DNA from: an uncultured Novosphingobium sp.
GTDB taxonomy: Bacteria; Pseudomonadota; Alphaproteobacteria; Sphingomonadales; Sphingomonadaceae
DNA: 64,000 bases
Direction of reading: 5' to 3'
NCBI GenBank assembly: GCA_937996535.1
Contig: CALKVF010000075.1
Span: 1 to 64,000 of the forward strand
Positions within the stretch are counted from its first letter, which is position 1, and every line of letters starts with the position of its first letter. Below the pieces are notes generated by a model. The model made no database searches, was not told the origin of the DNA, and saw only the letters and a list, made by a program, of their open reading frames with translations. A program made the translations under genes and the position numbers. Below, piece after piece: positions 31,575 through 43,017 of this stretch.

Positions 31575-32629
31575 CCAGTCCCGCCCGGCGCGTTGCCCTG
31601 GCGATCGACGCCTTGCGCCACGGCTGGCCGGTGCGGCTCGATGGCGGGGCGGTGCTGCTGCCGGCGGAAACCGGGCTGGGCGATGCCGCCCAGGCGCGGA
31701 CCATGCTGATTTCGGCGGCGCGGGCGGTCACGCTCAAGCTGGCCAATCAGCGCGAGGCCGCCGTGCCCGAAGCCCCGGTGCTGATCCGCGGCGCTGATCC
31801 GTTCGATCTGCCGCTGGCGCGGGCACTGGCCGATCCGGCGCTCGATCTTGCCTATCCGTTCAAAGGGCCGTTCCGGGCCGAACCGCTTGACTGGCCCGAA
31901 GCTGCCGGCGCGGCGATGGAGCTGGCGCGGCTGGCGGGGATCCTCCCGGCGTTTCTGGTCGATCCCGCGCAGCCCGGCGAAGTCCAAGACCTCGCTGCCG
32001 CCGATCTCGCCGCGTGGAAGGACAGCGCCCAGCTGGTCATCGCGACCCGCGCGCGCCTGCCGGTTGCGGCGGCGGAAGATGCCGAGATCGTGGCGTTCCG
32101 GTCAGCCGATGATCTGCGCGAACATGTCGCGCTGGTGATCGGCGAGCAGGCGAGCGACCGTGCGCCGCTGGTGCGGCTCCATTCCGAATGCCTCACCGGC
32201 GATATTCTTGGCAGCCTCAAATGCGATTGCGGGCCGCAGCTGGATGCCGCGCTTCAGGCGATGGCCGAAGAGGCGCGGAGCGGCGGCTGGGGCGTGCTGC
32301 TCTACCTGCGCCAGGAAGGGCGCGGGATTGGCCTGATCAACAAGCTGCGGGCCTATCGGCTGCAGGATCAGGGCTTCGATACGGTCGATGCCAACAACCG
32401 GCTGGGCCTGCCCACCGAGGCGCGCGATTTCCCGGTCGCGGCGCGGATGCTGGACCTGCTGGGTGCGGGCGCGATCCGGCTGATGACCAACAACCCCGCC
32501 AAGGTCGAGGCGCTGCGCGGTGCGGGCGTGACCGTGGCCGAGCGCGTGCCGCACCAGCTGCCCGCCAACCCGCACAATGCCCGCTATCTTGCGACCAAGC
32601 GCGAGCGCACCGGGCACATCCTCACCTGA
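31571..32629 (+). CDS. ribA: GTP cyclohydrolase II with degenerate N-terminal RibB-like region
   Basis: Catalyses the first step of riboflavin synthesis from GTP. 352 residues. The C-terminal 200 residues hold the enzyme: LVRLHSECLTGDILGSLKCD with zinc cysteines continuing CDCGPQL, LYLRQEGRGIGL, and the substrate loop with TVDANNRLGLPTEARDF. The first 150 residues resemble a DHBP-synthase (RibB) module (AIDALRHGWPVRLDGG) but lack its acidic catalytic motifs, so this part is probably inactive. Start: TTG 31571, overlapping the xthA TGA by four bases; a longer in-frame extension lies inside xthA and is not coding. Confidence 0.9.
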   Translation: MTSPARRVALAIDALRHGWPVRLDGGAVLLPAETGLGDAAQARTMLISAARAVTLKLANQREAAVPEAPVLIRGADPFDLPLARALADPALDLAYPFKGPFRAEPLDWPEAAGAAMELARLAGILPAFLVDPAQPGEVQDLAAADLAAWKDSAQLVIATRARLPVAAAEDAEIVAFRSADDLREHVALVIGEQASDRAPLVRLHSECLTGDILGSLKCDCGPQLDAALQAMAEEARSGGWGVLLYLRQEGRGIGLINKLRAYRLQDQGFDTVDANNRLGLPTEARDFPVAARMLDLLGAGAIRLMTNNPAKVEALRGAGVTVAERVPHQLPANPHNARYLATKRERTGHILT

Positions 32630-32632
32630 GGT

Positions 32633-33586
32633 TTAGCGCCGTTCCTTGACCGCCAGCTTGGCAGCCAGCGTGTTTGCCCCGATCTTGAGCGGATCGCCCG
32701 ACCAGTCGGCCACGAAAGTGCTGGGCCAGCTCACGCCGGGGGCAAAGCGCGCGTCGTTGTTCTCGATCACCAGCCCGGCCGAACTGTGCGCCTTGCCTTC
32801 GGGGGCGACGGTGATGAACGCTGAATGGTTTTCCTTGTTGGCGCCCTGCACGAACCAGTTGTCGGCGATCCGGCCCGATGCGCCGCCGGGCAGGTCGATC
32901 ATGTAATTGGTCGCCCGGCCAGCCGAATCATCGAAGCTGTTGCCCAGCACCGCGATCTTCTCGGCCCGGCTCTTGAGATAGTGCCCGCCGCGCCCGGCCT
33001 CGAAGCGGCTGCGCGTGACGGTGACGGCCGCCAGATCCCCGGCATAGACCGAATGGGCGCAGCCTCCCGGCCCCTCGCAGGTGCCAAGGCGTGAAAAGGT
33101 TGATTTGTCTATGGTCAGCGAGCCGTCGGGATCGGCCCCGGTCAGCACGCCCTGCTGGCTGTCGCGAAACCACGATTGGCTGATCGCGAGGCTGCCGTGT
33201 TCCAGCCGGATGCCCGCGCCGTTGAAATCCGCTACCCGCATATTGGCGAAGACCAGCCCTTCGACCCGCGCCGCGGTGCCGCGCAGCACCAGCGCGGCCT
33301 TGCCTTCGCAGGTCACCCCGTCGAACACGCTCTGTCCTGGGGTTTCGGCGCTGTAGGTGATCGTGCCGGCCACCTGCACCGCGCAGTCGCCAAAGCGGCC
33401 CGGCGCAATGCGGATCGTGCCGGTGCCGCCGCCGATCGCATTGACCGCATCTTGCAGGCGGCCAAAATGCTGTCCGGTCTGGACCACCATATAGGGCGCG
33501 CCGGTCTGCGCGGCGGCAAGGCCGAGCGGCAGGGCAAGGGCGGCAAGGGCCGCGGCGGCAAGCGTCAGGCGCAGAGTTGGCTTCAT
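32633..33586 (-). CDS. secreted right-handed beta-helix protein
   Basis: 317 residues with a signal peptide (LTLAAAALAALALPLGLAAA, cleavage near AQT). The rest shows the repetitive short-strand pattern of parallel beta-helix proteins: FGRLQDAVNAIGGGTGTIRI, VEGLVFANMRVADFNGAGIR, LAISQSWFRDSQQGVL, VTVTRSRFEAGRGGHYLKS, IAVLGNSFDDSAG. The opening pattern (short repeat 'DAV.AI..GTI.I..G.F') is that of pectate-lyase-like proteins. No catalytic residues are recognisable, so it could bind or modify a glycan in the envelope. ATG at 33586. Convergent with ribA, 3 bp between stops. Confidence 0.75.
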   Translation of the reverse strand: MKPTLRLTLAAAALAALALPLGLAAAQTGAPYMVVQTGQHFGRLQDAVNAIGGGTGTIRIAPGRFGDCAVQVAGTITYSAETPGQSVFDGVTCEGKAALVLRGTAARVEGLVFANMRVADFNGAGIRLEHGSLAISQSWFRDSQQGVLTGADPDGSLTIDKSTFSRLGTCEGPGGCAHSVYAGDLAAVTVTRSRFEAGRGGHYLKSRAEKIAVLGNSFDDSAGRATNYMIDLPGGASGRIADNWFVQGANKENHSAFITVAPEGKAHSSAGLVIENNDARFAPGVSWPSTFVADWSGDPLKIGANTLAAKLAVKERR

Positions 33587-33630
33587 GCCCGCGATCATCG
33601 CGCGGACCGGTTAAGATCGCGCAAAGGCGC

Positions 33631-33882
33631 CTATTCGCTGCCGGCGCGCCATTTCCACCCGCCGCGGGTCTTGGCGGCATAGAGCGGCAGCGGCAGAACC
33701 GCGATCAGGATCGTCGCGGCGGTCATCAGGCCGGGGCGGTGTGCGAGCCAGCGCGAGCAGGCGATGATCGCGGCGATATGGCTGATCAGTAGAACCCAGC
33801 CCTGCCAGGCAAGCGGCAGGCCCGCGCCATAGCCGAACCGTTTGGGCGCGAACCAGGCGCCATCGTTTTGGAGGTCAGTCAT
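33631..33882 (-). CDS. small protein with two membrane segments
   Basis: 83 residues. Two hydrophobic segments (WVLLISHIAAIIACSRWLA and GLMTAATILIAVLPLPLYAA) with a short loop, then a basic C-terminus (KTRGGWKWRAGSE). ATG at 33882 has AGGAG 7 bp upstream. It overlaps the end of the ribbon-helix-helix gene by 8 bp and is the last gene of the SPFH operon. No named family is recognised. A role as partner of the SPFH membrane protein is inference from the operon. Confidence 0.65.
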   Translation of the reverse strand: MTDLQNDGAWFAPKRFGYGAGLPLAWQGWVLLISHIAAIIACSRWLAHRPGLMTAATILIAVLPLPLYAAKTRGGWKWRAGSE

Positions 33883-34090
33883 TGGAGTTCTCCTGTCGGG
33901 GTCGGCCACGGCGCACCGGCTGGCTATCGGCCAGTTTCACGCCGCGCCGCGCCAGGCCATCGCGCAGCAGCATTTCGATCTGGGCATTGACCGAGCGCAG
34001 ATCGCCCGCCGCGCTGCGCTCCAGCGCCGCGAACAGCGCCGGATCGAGCCGCAGGGCAAAGGATTTCCGGGGCGGCGGTGCCACGCGCAA
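33875..34090 (-). CDS. Arc-like ribbon-helix-helix DNA-binding protein
   Basis: 71 residues with the ribbon-helix-helix pattern: a beta strand (KSFALRLDPALF), helix A (AALERSAAGDLRSVNAQIEM) and helix B (LLRDGLARRGV), ending in basic residues (RRGRPRQ). Arc/MetJ-fold proteins of this size are usually repressors or antitoxins. The TTG at 34090 comes 2 bp after the SPFH stop; a GTG at 34084 is an alternative. It overlaps the following small membrane-protein gene. It could bind the AT-rich palindrome at the operon promoter, which is inference. Confidence 0.72.
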   Translation of the reverse strand: MRVAPPPRKSFALRLDPALFAALERSAAGDLRSVNAQIEMLLRDGLARRGVKLADSQPVRRGRPRQENSND

Positions 34091-34092
34091 GC

Positions 34093-35004
34093 CTATTGGT
34101 AGAGCGTGCCCGCGTTGACCACCGGCTGGGTGTCACGCTCGCCGCACAGGACCACCATCAGGTTCGAGACCATCGCCGCGCGGCGTTCGTCATCGAGCTG
34201 GACCACGTTCTTTTCGGACAATTGCTGGAGCGCCATCTCGACCATGGTCACGGCGCCCTCGACCAGCTTCTTGCGCGCGGCGATCACGGCTTCGGCCTGC
34301 TGGCGGCGCAGCATCGCCCCGGCGATTTCGGGGGCATAGGCCAGATGGGTGAGGCCGCAATCGTCGACCGTCAGCCCGGCCACGCGCAGCCGGCTGTTGA
34401 GTTCGCCGCGCAGTTCGGCGTTCACCTCGTCGTGGCTGCCGCGCAGGGTCACTTCGCTGTGCTCGATGTCATCATAAGGATAGCGCGAGCCGATCGAGCG
34501 CACCGCGGCTTCGATCTGGACTTCGACAAAGGCGCGGTAATCGTCGACGTCGAACAGCGCCTGGGCGGTATCGGCCACGCGCCAGACCACATTGGTCGCG
34601 ATCTCGATCGGATTGCCGCGCAGGTCGTTGACCTTGAGTTTTTCGGACACGACGTTGTTGGCGCGGACCGAGATCTTGGTCTTGCCCATCCACGGCCAGA
34701 CCCAGCGCAGTCCGGCATTGCGATCAGTTCCGCGATAGGAGCCGAACAGGGTGATCGCGGCGGCCTGGTTGGGCTGGATCATGTAAAAGCCCTTGGCGAT
34801 GATCACGAGCGCGACCGGAACCAGGAAGATCGAGGCGACAAACCCGCCCACCGCGGCATCCGATGGCTCGCTGGCGGCAAAGCCCAGCACGCGCGCGGCG
34901 GTCAGGACCAGCAGCACCAGGAACACCACCAGCATGATATAGCCGCTGGTGCTCCAGGCGGCGGTTTCGCGGCTGCTGGTCATTTCGGGATGCGAATCGG
35001 GCAT
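34093..35004 (-). CDS. SPFH/band-7 domain membrane protein
   Basis: 303 residues. Two N-terminal hydrophobic segments ([19 protein letters not shown] and [19 protein letters not shown]) precede an SPFH domain with [39 protein letters not shown] and [19 protein letters not shown] coiled-coil-like helix follows ([18 protein letters not shown]). Such proteins form large membrane rings that organise microdomains and protein quality control. ATG at 35004 with GGAG 7 bp upstream. First gene of an operon with an RHH regulator and a small membrane protein; no NfeD-type partner is present. Confidence 0.85.
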   Translation of the reverse strand: MPDSHPEMTSSRETAAWSTSGYIMLVVFLVLLVLTAARVLGFAASEPSDAAVGGFVASIFLVPVALVIIAKGFYMIQPNQAAAITLFGSYRGTDRNAGLRWVWPWMGKTKISVRANNVVSEKLKVNDLRGNPIEIATNVVWRVADTAQALFDVDDYRAFVEVQIEAAVRSIGSRYPYDDIEHSEVTLRGSHDEVNAELRGELNSRLRVAGLTVDDCGLTHLAYAPEIAGAMLRRQQAEAVIAARKKLVEGAVTMVEMALQQLSEKNVVQLDDERRAAMVSNLMVVLCGERDTQPVVNAGTLYQ

Positions 35005-35023
35005 CGGCTGGACTCCGTAAATA

Positions 35024-35061
35024 TGATATCAAATTAATATCACTACGGGATAATGCGTCAA
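35024..35061 (-). promoter_or_regulatory. promoter with overlapping operator for the SPFH operon
   Basis: On the minus strand a -35-like TTGACG (35056-35061) is followed after 16 bp by TATTAA. The -10 region is covered by an AT-rich inverted repeat: TGATAT (35024-35029) and ATATCA (35037-35042), 7-bp spacer, with TGATATCA (35024-35031) itself palindromic. The AT-rich patch stands out from the surrounding high-GC sequence. The location over the -10 suggests repression, perhaps by the operon's own RHH protein (inference). Confidence 0.5.
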
Positions 35062-35089
35062 TCCCCGGGTGGGCATGGTCGAATCCACC

Positions 35090-35117
35090 TTGAAACAAGA
35101 CCGAATCGGTCTAATAT
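35090..35117 (+). promoter_or_regulatory. plus-strand promoter with embedded perfect palindrome
   Basis: TTGAAA (35090-35095), 16 bp, TAATAT (35112-35117) resemble a sigma-70 promoter. Between them sits AGACCGA-A-TCGGTCT (35098-35112), a perfect 7-bp-arm palindrome of TetR/MarR-operator type. No convincing gene follows on the plus strand before recQ's 3' end at 35290, so it may drive a small RNA or control the minus-strand operon. The rest of the 35005-35289 gap holds an imperfect 12-bp inverted repeat (CGGATGTGCCGC near 35198, GCGGTGCATCCG near 35259) and no ORF I trust. Confidence 0.4.
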
Positions 35118-35289
35118 AAGTCCTGCGGTTGCAAATCCCGCTGGTCACGGCCCAAACGCCCCCCAGGGCAGGTGGTCAGCGCTATGGGAAACCGCTTCGG
35201 ATGTGCCGCCGGCCTGCTGGTTGGTGCCCCTCCCATCCCTCGGCCCTCTTGGCGGGCCGCGGTGCATCCGATGACTTCCCCCCAAAGGC

Positions 35290-37071
35290 TCAGTATTGGC
35301 GGATCACGCTCAGGAAGGCGTCGCCGTGGGCGGCGAGCTTGCGGGCGCCGATCCCGGGAATTTCGCCCAGCGCGGCAAGGTCTGCCGGGCGATCGCTGGC
35401 CATGGCGCGCAAGGTGGCATCGTGGAACACCACATAGGGCGGCACGCCGGCTTCGAGCGCGATCTCGCGGCGCAGCGCGCGCAGGGCTTCGAACAGCGGG
35501 TCGCCGAGCGGATTGGCGCCGCCCTCGCCTGCGCCCCGGCCCTTGGCTGTGCGCACGGGGCGCGGCGGCAGGGCGATCAGCACGGCGGCATCGCCTTTGA
35601 GGATTGCGCGAGCATCGCCGCCCAGCGCGAGCCCGCCATGCTCGGTCGGCAGCAAGGTGCCGCGGGCCTGCAGCGCGCGAACCAGGGACCGCAGCTGTGC
35701 GGCTTCATCGGCGCTGGCGATCCCGAACACCGACAGCTGATCATGCCCGCGTGCGGTGATCCGTTCATCCGCCGTGCCGGTCAGCACCTTTTCGATATAG
35801 CCAAAACCATAGCTCTGCCCGGTGCGATAGACCGCTGAAAGCAGCTTTTGCGCGGCGGTGGTGGCATCGATCACTTCGGGCGGATCAAGGCAATTGTCGC
35901 AATTGCCGCAGGTTTGCGGGGGATCCTCGCCGAAGTGGCGCAGCAGCACAGCGCGGCGGCAGGCGGCCGTTTCGACCAGCCCCGCCAAGGCATCGAGCCG
36001 GCTGCGTTCACCAGCGCGGCGCTGTTCCTCGACCTCGTCGATCCGCATCCGCGCGCGCGCAAAATCGTCCGCGCCCCATAGCATCACCGCTACGCTCGGA
36101 TCGCCATCGCGCCCGGCGCGGCCGGTTTCCTGATAATAGCCCTCGATCGACTTGGGCACACCGGCATGGGCAACAAAGCGCACGTCGGGCTTGTCGATCC
36201 CCATGCCGAAGGCCACCGTAGCGACCATCACCATGTCTTCCGAGGCCACAAAGGCTGCCTGATTGGCGGCGCGCACCGCCGGATCAAGCCCCGCGTGATA
36301 AGGGCGCACCGCGCGCCCGGTGGCGGCGGCGAGCTTGTCGGCCAGTTCCTCGACCTTGCGGCGGGTCGGGGCATAGACGATCCCGGGGCCGGGCTGGTCG
36401 GCCATCAGCTGGGTCAACTGACGCACCGGATTATCGCGGTGGCGGATCGCATAGCGGATGTTGGGCCGGTCGAACCCGGCCACGATCAGGCCGTCGGTGG
36501 CGATACCCAGCTGAACCAGCACGTCGGCGCGGGTATGGGCATCGGCCGTGGCCGTGAGCGCAAGGCGCGGGACATCGGGAAAGGCGTCCATCAAAGGGCG
36601 CAGCAAGCGGTAGTCGGGGCGGAAATCGTGGCCCCATTCGGAGACGCAGTGCGCCTCGTCGATCGCGAACAGGCTGATCTGCGCGCGGCTCAGCAGTTCG
36701 CGAAAATGCGGCTGGCTGGCGCGTTCGGGCGCGACGTAAAGCAGATCGAGCTGACCATCGAGCAGCCGGTCGATCGTGGCGGCCCGGTCGGTATCGACGC
36801 TGGTGAGCGAGGCGGCGCGAATGCCGTTGGCCTCGGCCGAGCGCAGCTGGTCATGCATCAGCGCGATCAGCGGCGAGATTACCACGCAGGTGCCCGGCAG
36901 CATCACCGCCGGCAACTGGTAGGTCAGGCTCTTGCCCGCCCCGGTGGGCATCACCGCCAGCGTCGATTGCGCATCCATGACTCGCTCGACCACGCGCTGC
37001 TGCACTCCGCGAAATGCGGTGAAGCCGAAGGTGGCGTGGAGCGTGTCGAGAAGGAGGCCGGCGGTCACCAC
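35290..37071 (-). CDS. recQ: ATP-dependent DNA helicase RecQ
   Basis: 593-residue RecQ helicase, a 3'-5' helicase for recombination and replication repair. Motifs in order: [20 protein letters not shown], Walker [20 protein letters not shown] box [20 protein letters not shown], motif [14 protein letters not shown], and the zinc site with [13 protein letters not shown] and CGNCDNCL. An RQC region and a C-terminal HRDC domain ([20 protein letters not shown]) complete it. Start GTG at 37071 (or the adjacent GTG at 37068), overlapping the end of the serine hydrolase gene by 7 bp. Confidence 0.96.
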   Translation of the reverse strand: MVTAGLLLDTLHATFGFTAFRGVQQRVVERVMDAQSTLAVMPTGAGKSLTYQLPAVMLPGTCVVISPLIALMHDQLRSAEANGIRAASLTSVDTDRAATIDRLLDGQLDLLYVAPERASQPHFRELLSRAQISLFAIDEAHCVSEWGHDFRPDYRLLRPLMDAFPDVPRLALTATADAHTRADVLVQLGIATDGLIVAGFDRPNIRYAIRHRDNPVRQLTQLMADQPGPGIVYAPTRRKVEELADKLAAATGRAVRPYHAGLDPAVRAANQAAFVASEDMVMVATVAFGMGIDKPDVRFVAHAGVPKSIEGYYQETGRAGRDGDPSVAVMLWGADDFARARMRIDEVEEQRRAGERSRLDALAGLVETAACRRAVLLRHFGEDPPQTCGNCDNCLDPPEVIDATTAAQKLLSAVYRTGQSYGFGYIEKVLTGTADERITARGHDQLSVFGIASADEAAQLRSLVRALQARGTLLPTEHGGLALGGDARAILKGDAAVLIALPPRPVRTAKGRGAGEGGANPLGDPLFEALRALRREIALEAGVPPYVVFHDATLRAMASDRPADLAALGEIPGIGARKLAAHGDAFLSVIRQY

Positions 37072-38279
37072 TTGCGCCTAGCGGGCGCGGGCGCCGGGTG
37101 CAAAGGGCGCAGGGCCTTCTCCACCACGCTCTCTTCGGCGGCGGTAAAGGCGCTGGCACCGCGCGGCGCATCATCGGCTACGCGGGTGGTGAAAAAGGCG
37201 AGGCCCCGTCCGCTGACAGGATCGAGCCACAGCCCGGCCTTGAGGCCATAGGCATCGCCCGAATGGCCGATCCGCCGCGCGCCATCGCCAAACAGATCGT
37301 CGTGGCAGCCGGGGCCTGCCTCGCCGATGGTCTGCAAGGCCAGGCCATAGGCGCAGAAAAACCCGCTGGCGGTGCCGTCTTCGCCGAGACCATTGCTGCC
37401 ATCAAACCGCCACTGCGGACGGGTCAGCTCGGCAAACGCGGCGGGCGAGAGAAATCCGTGCCCACCGCGCGCCAGCATCTGCCCGATCCGGGCGAGATCC
37501 CGCGCCGAGATCCGCAGCCCGCCCTGCGGACTGAACAGCGCGCCATTGGTGCCGGGGACATAGCGGGCAAGATCGCAGCCCGCGCCCTCGGCGCTCAGCA
37601 CCGGGCAGCCGTGCCGCGCTGCCGGGTCATCCTTGGCGAGACTGCCGTCAGCGCGGTAGAGCGCGATGCCCCGCGCCGTGGCGGCGGGCGAGCAGCCTGA
37701 CCAGTTGAAGCACGCATCCAGCCGCAGCGGGTGCAGCACCAGCCGCTGCATCAGCCGGTCGAACCGCTCACCGCTGGCGGCTTCCATGACGCTGGCGACC
37801 ACCGGGAAATTGAGATTGGTATAGTGGAACCAGTTCGCGCCGGGGGCATGGGCGCTGTCCCAGACCCGGGGATCGGACAGCCGTTCGCGCAGGCTGGTGC
37901 CGAGCGGGATGATGTAGAGGTCGGCACCGTCGACCAGACTGGAGCGGTGCGAGAGCAGCAGGCGCAGCGTGATCGGCTGATCGGGAAAGGCTGGGTTGCG
38001 CAGCCGCCAGCCAAGATAGTCCGACACATCGCGGTCGAGATCGAGCCGGCGCTGATCGACCAGCCGCATCACGCCGAGCGCGGTCACCAGCTTGGAAATG
38101 CTGGCGATGCGCACCGGATCATCGGCGCGTGCCGGGCGGTGCCTGGCGGGATCGGCTTCGCCCTCGGCCAGCACGGTGCGCAAGTGGGCGCGGTCAAAGG
38201 CCACGGCCACACTCGCCGGCGGGGCGGCCAGCGCGCAGGCCGGCAGCAGGGCAAGCAGCAGGGGGAGCCAACGGAGCAT
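37065..38279 (-). CDS. secreted serine hydrolase, class C beta-lactamase fold
   Basis: 404 residues with a signal peptide ([20 protein letters not shown]). The beta-lactamase/transpeptidase motifs are present: SxxK as [10 protein letters not shown], YxN as [10 protein letters not shown], and HxG as [13 protein letters not shown]. This fold includes DD-peptidases, esterases and beta-lactamases; the third motif as HSG rather than KTG favours an esterase or peptidase-like role over true beta-lactamase. ATG 38279 with AGGA 8 bp upstream. It overlaps recQ and probably shares its transcript. Confidence 0.85.
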   Translation of the reverse strand: MLRWLPLLLALLPACALAAPPASVAVAFDRAHLRTVLAEGEADPARHRPARADDPVRIASISKLVTALGVMRLVDQRRLDLDRDVSDYLGWRLRNPAFPDQPITLRLLLSHRSSLVDGADLYIIPLGTSLRERLSDPRVWDSAHAPGANWFHYTNLNFPVVASVMEAASGERFDRLMQRLVLHPLRLDACFNWSGCSPAATARGIALYRADGSLAKDDPAARHGCPVLSAEGAGCDLARYVPGTNGALFSPQGGLRISARDLARIGQMLARGGHGFLSPAAFAELTRPQWRFDGSNGLGEDGTASGFFCAYGLALQTIGEAGPGCHDDLFGDGARRIGHSGDAYGLKAGLWLDPVSGRGLAFFTTRVADDAPRGASAFTAAEESVVEKALRPLHPAPAPARRKW

Positions 38280-38354
38280 GGCGCCGTCCTAGCGCATTGA
38301 CTTGGCGCGGGCATCTGCAAAGACGGCGCTATGGGTTCGCGAAAGGAAAAAGTC

Positions 38355-39350
38355 ATGCCGTTCAAGCGGTTTGCCGCTTTTGCCGTGCTGGGACTGGCTG
38401 CGCCGCTGCACGCCAATGACAGCGAGGCTGCGGTTGGCCTGGGCGGGATCGAGCTGGTCCGCAACGAGAGCGTCAGCATGGACAGCGAAGACCTGTTCCT
38501 TTCGGCCAAGGAAGTGCGGGTGCGCTATCGCTATACCAACCACGCCGCGCGGCCGGTGGAGCTGACCATCGCTTTCCCGCTACCGGTGCTGCGCGCGGTC
38601 GATGCGGCGAGCTATGGCGATCAGGCGATCCCCGATTTTGACGGGCTGGATTTCCATACCGAAGTCGATGGCCAGCCGGTGAAGCTGGACATGATGCGCC
38701 GCGCCGAGATCGATGGGCGCGATGTGACCCGCCGGGTCACTGCGCTCGGCTGGCGGGTCGACTGGATCGATGGCACCGGCGAGGAGCCCGATTTCGTGCG
38801 CGCGCTAAGCCCGGCGCAGCGCGCGGCCTATGTCCGCGAAGGGCTGCTCACCGCCGTCCCCGATCTGGGCGAGGGCGTGGTGCTGCCAGCGTGGGATGTG
38901 GCAACGCTGGTGACCCGCAAGCAGGTGTTCCCGGCCCATGCCAGCGTCAGCGTGACGCACCGCTATGCCCCGATGCTGGGCGGCTCGGTCGGCGGCGGGC
39001 TGGAGCCGGGCTACCGCAAGAGCAATGCCGAGCATCTCCAGCGTTACTGCGTCGACAAGGCGTTTCTCGCCGCCTTCGACCGCAAGCTGGCCGCCCAGCG
39101 CCGCGCTGCGCCCGACAGCATGGCCTATGGCGAAACGTGGTTGAGCTATGTCCTCTCCTCCGGGCGCAACTGGAAAGGGCCGATCGGCGATTTCCGGCTG
39201 GTGGTCGACAAGGGGCGGGCCGACAATCTGGTCAGCTTCTGCATGGACGGGGTGAAGAAGCTCACCCCAACCCAGTTCGAAGTGCGCCGCACCAATTTCG
39301 AGCCGGCGGGCGATCTGGACGTGCTGATCGTCGAATGGTCCCGCCCCTGA
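38355..39350 (+). CDS. secreted DUF4424-like protein
   Basis: 331 residues with an N-terminal signal (FKRFAAFAVLGLAAPLHA, cleaved near AND). The mature part matches the pattern of DUF4424 proteins: NDSEAAVGLGGIELVRNESV, ITIAFPLP-like VELTIAFPLP, VDWIDGTGEEPDF, ATLVTRKQVFPA and VTHRYAPMLGG. Function is unknown; these are presumed periplasmic or outer-membrane-associated. ATG 38355 with AAGGA 8 bp upstream. Divergent from the serine hydrolase gene; it ends 3 bp before the convergent metH stop. Confidence 0.75.
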   Translation: MPFKRFAAFAVLGLAAPLHANDSEAAVGLGGIELVRNESVSMDSEDLFLSAKEVRVRYRYTNHAARPVELTIAFPLPVLRAVDAASYGDQAIPDFDGLDFHTEVDGQPVKLDMMRRAEIDGRDVTRRVTALGWRVDWIDGTGEEPDFVRALSPAQRAAYVREGLLTAVPDLGEGVVLPAWDVATLVTRKQVFPAHASVSVTHRYAPMLGGSVGGGLEPGYRKSNAEHLQRYCVDKAFLAAFDRKLAAQRRAAPDSMAYGETWLSYVLSSGRNWKGPIGDFRLVVDKGRADNLVSFCMDGVKKLTPTQFEVRRTNFEPAGDLDVLIVEWSRP

Positions 39351-39353
39351 GGC

Positions 39354-41966
<2,613 letters not shown>

Positions 41967-41970
41967 CGGC

Positions 41971-43017
41971 TCAGGCCCCCATCACGAAAGGTTCAAGGCC
42001 CGCCAGCCGCGTCACGACCGGGGAATGGGGCTGGGTGCGTGGGGCAAGATCACGCGCGGCGGCGGCAATCGCGGCAATGTGCGCAGGCGTGGAGCCGCAG
42101 CATCCGCCCAGCACGTTGACCTGGCCGTGTTCGGCCCATTCGCGCAGCATCGCCGCGGTCGTATCGGGTAGCTCGTCATATTCGCCCAGTTCGTTGGGCA
42201 GGCCGGCGTTGGGATAGACCATGATCAGCGTGTCGGCGATGGCGCCGAGCGCGCGGACATGGGGGCGCAGCTGCGCCGCGCCGAACGAGCAGTTGAGCCC
42301 CACGGTCACCGGGCGGGCATGGCGCACGGCATACCAGAAGGCTTCGACCGTATGGCCCGAGAGGTTGCGTCCCGACAGGTCGGTCAGCGTCATCGACAGC
42401 ATCAGCGGCACGTCGCGGCCCAGTTCGCGTTCAAGCTGCTTCACCGCCAAGATCGCGGCCTTGCAGTTGAGCGTGTCGAACACCGTTTCGACCAGGATGA
42501 AGTCGGCTCCGCCCTCGATCAGCGCGGCGGCCTGTTCGTGGTAGACCTCGACCAGGAAATCCCAGTCGATCTCGCGGTAGCCCGGATCGTTGACATCGGG
42601 CGAGAGCGAGAGGGTCTTGTTGGTCGGCCCGATCGAGCCCAGCACAAAGCGGGGGCGGCCGTCCTTGGCGGTATAGCTGTCGCAGGCGCGGCGCAGGATC
42701 TGCGCAGCCGCAACGTTGAGTTCGCGCACCAGATGCTCGGCGCCGTAATCGGCCATCGAGATGCGGTTCGAGGAGAAGGTGTTGGTCGAGACCATGTCCG
42801 ACCCGGCATCGAGATAGGCCCGCGCGATTCCGTCAATCACCTCGGGCTTGGTCAGCACGAGGATGTCGTTGTTGCCCTTCTGATCCTTGGGCAGGCCAAG
42901 GGTGCCGGCAAAGTCGGCCTCGCTCAGCTTGTAGTTCTGGATTTCGGTGCCGAGCGCGCCGTCGGTGATCAGGATGCGCTTGGCCGCTTCGGCCAGCAGG
43001 GTTTCACGGGCCGACAT
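41971..43017 (-). CDS. homocysteine S-methyltransferase module of split MetH
   Basis: 348 residues equal to the N-terminal module of Met[38 protein letters not shown], and the zinc-binding cysteines in [12 protein letters not shown] and [16 protein letters not shown]. It binds and activates homocysteine, receiving the methyl group from the cobalamin module encoded by the next gene. ATG at 43017 overlaps the metF stop by one base. The separate coding of this module requires the two proteins to meet in trans. Confidence 0.93.
   Translation of the reverse strand: MSARETLLAEAAKRILITDGALGTEIQNYKLSEADFAGTLGLPKDQKGNNDILVLTKPEVIDGIARAYLDAGSDMVSTNTFSSNRISMADYGAEHLVRELNVAAAQILRRACDSYTAKDGRPRFVLGSIGPTNKTLSLSPDVNDPGYREIDWDFLVEVYHEQAAALIEGGADFILVETVFDTLNCKAAILAVKQLERELGRDVPLMLSMTLTDLSGRNLSGHTVEAFWYAVRHARPVTVGLNCSFGAAQLRPHVRALGAIADTLIMVYPNAGLPNELGEYDELPDTTAAMLREWAEHGQVNVLGGCCGSTPAHIAAIAAAARDLAPRTQPHSPVVTRLAGLEPFVMGA

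Noticed and set aside
33875..34090. RHH gene plus small downstream gene as a toxin-antitoxin pair.
   Set aside because: The partner has two membrane segments and no toxin fold, and both follow an SPFH gene in one operon; not enough to call a toxin.
35126..35145. Stretch resembling a tRNA T-arm (GGTTGCAAATCCC) on the plus strand.
   Set aside because: No acceptor stem, D-arm or anticodon arm can be formed around it; the loop lacks the TTC of a real T-loop.
35218..35275. GGTGCC-containing GC-rich region considered as a cobalamin riboswitch.
   Set aside because: The B12 box and the remaining conserved core segments are absent, and the adjacent genes have no link to cobalamin.
35172..35600. Plus-strand open frame starting after the 35090 promoter and running into recQ antisense.
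   Set aside because: Arg-rich antisense composition after the first 30 codons and no ribosome-binding site; not supported as a gene.
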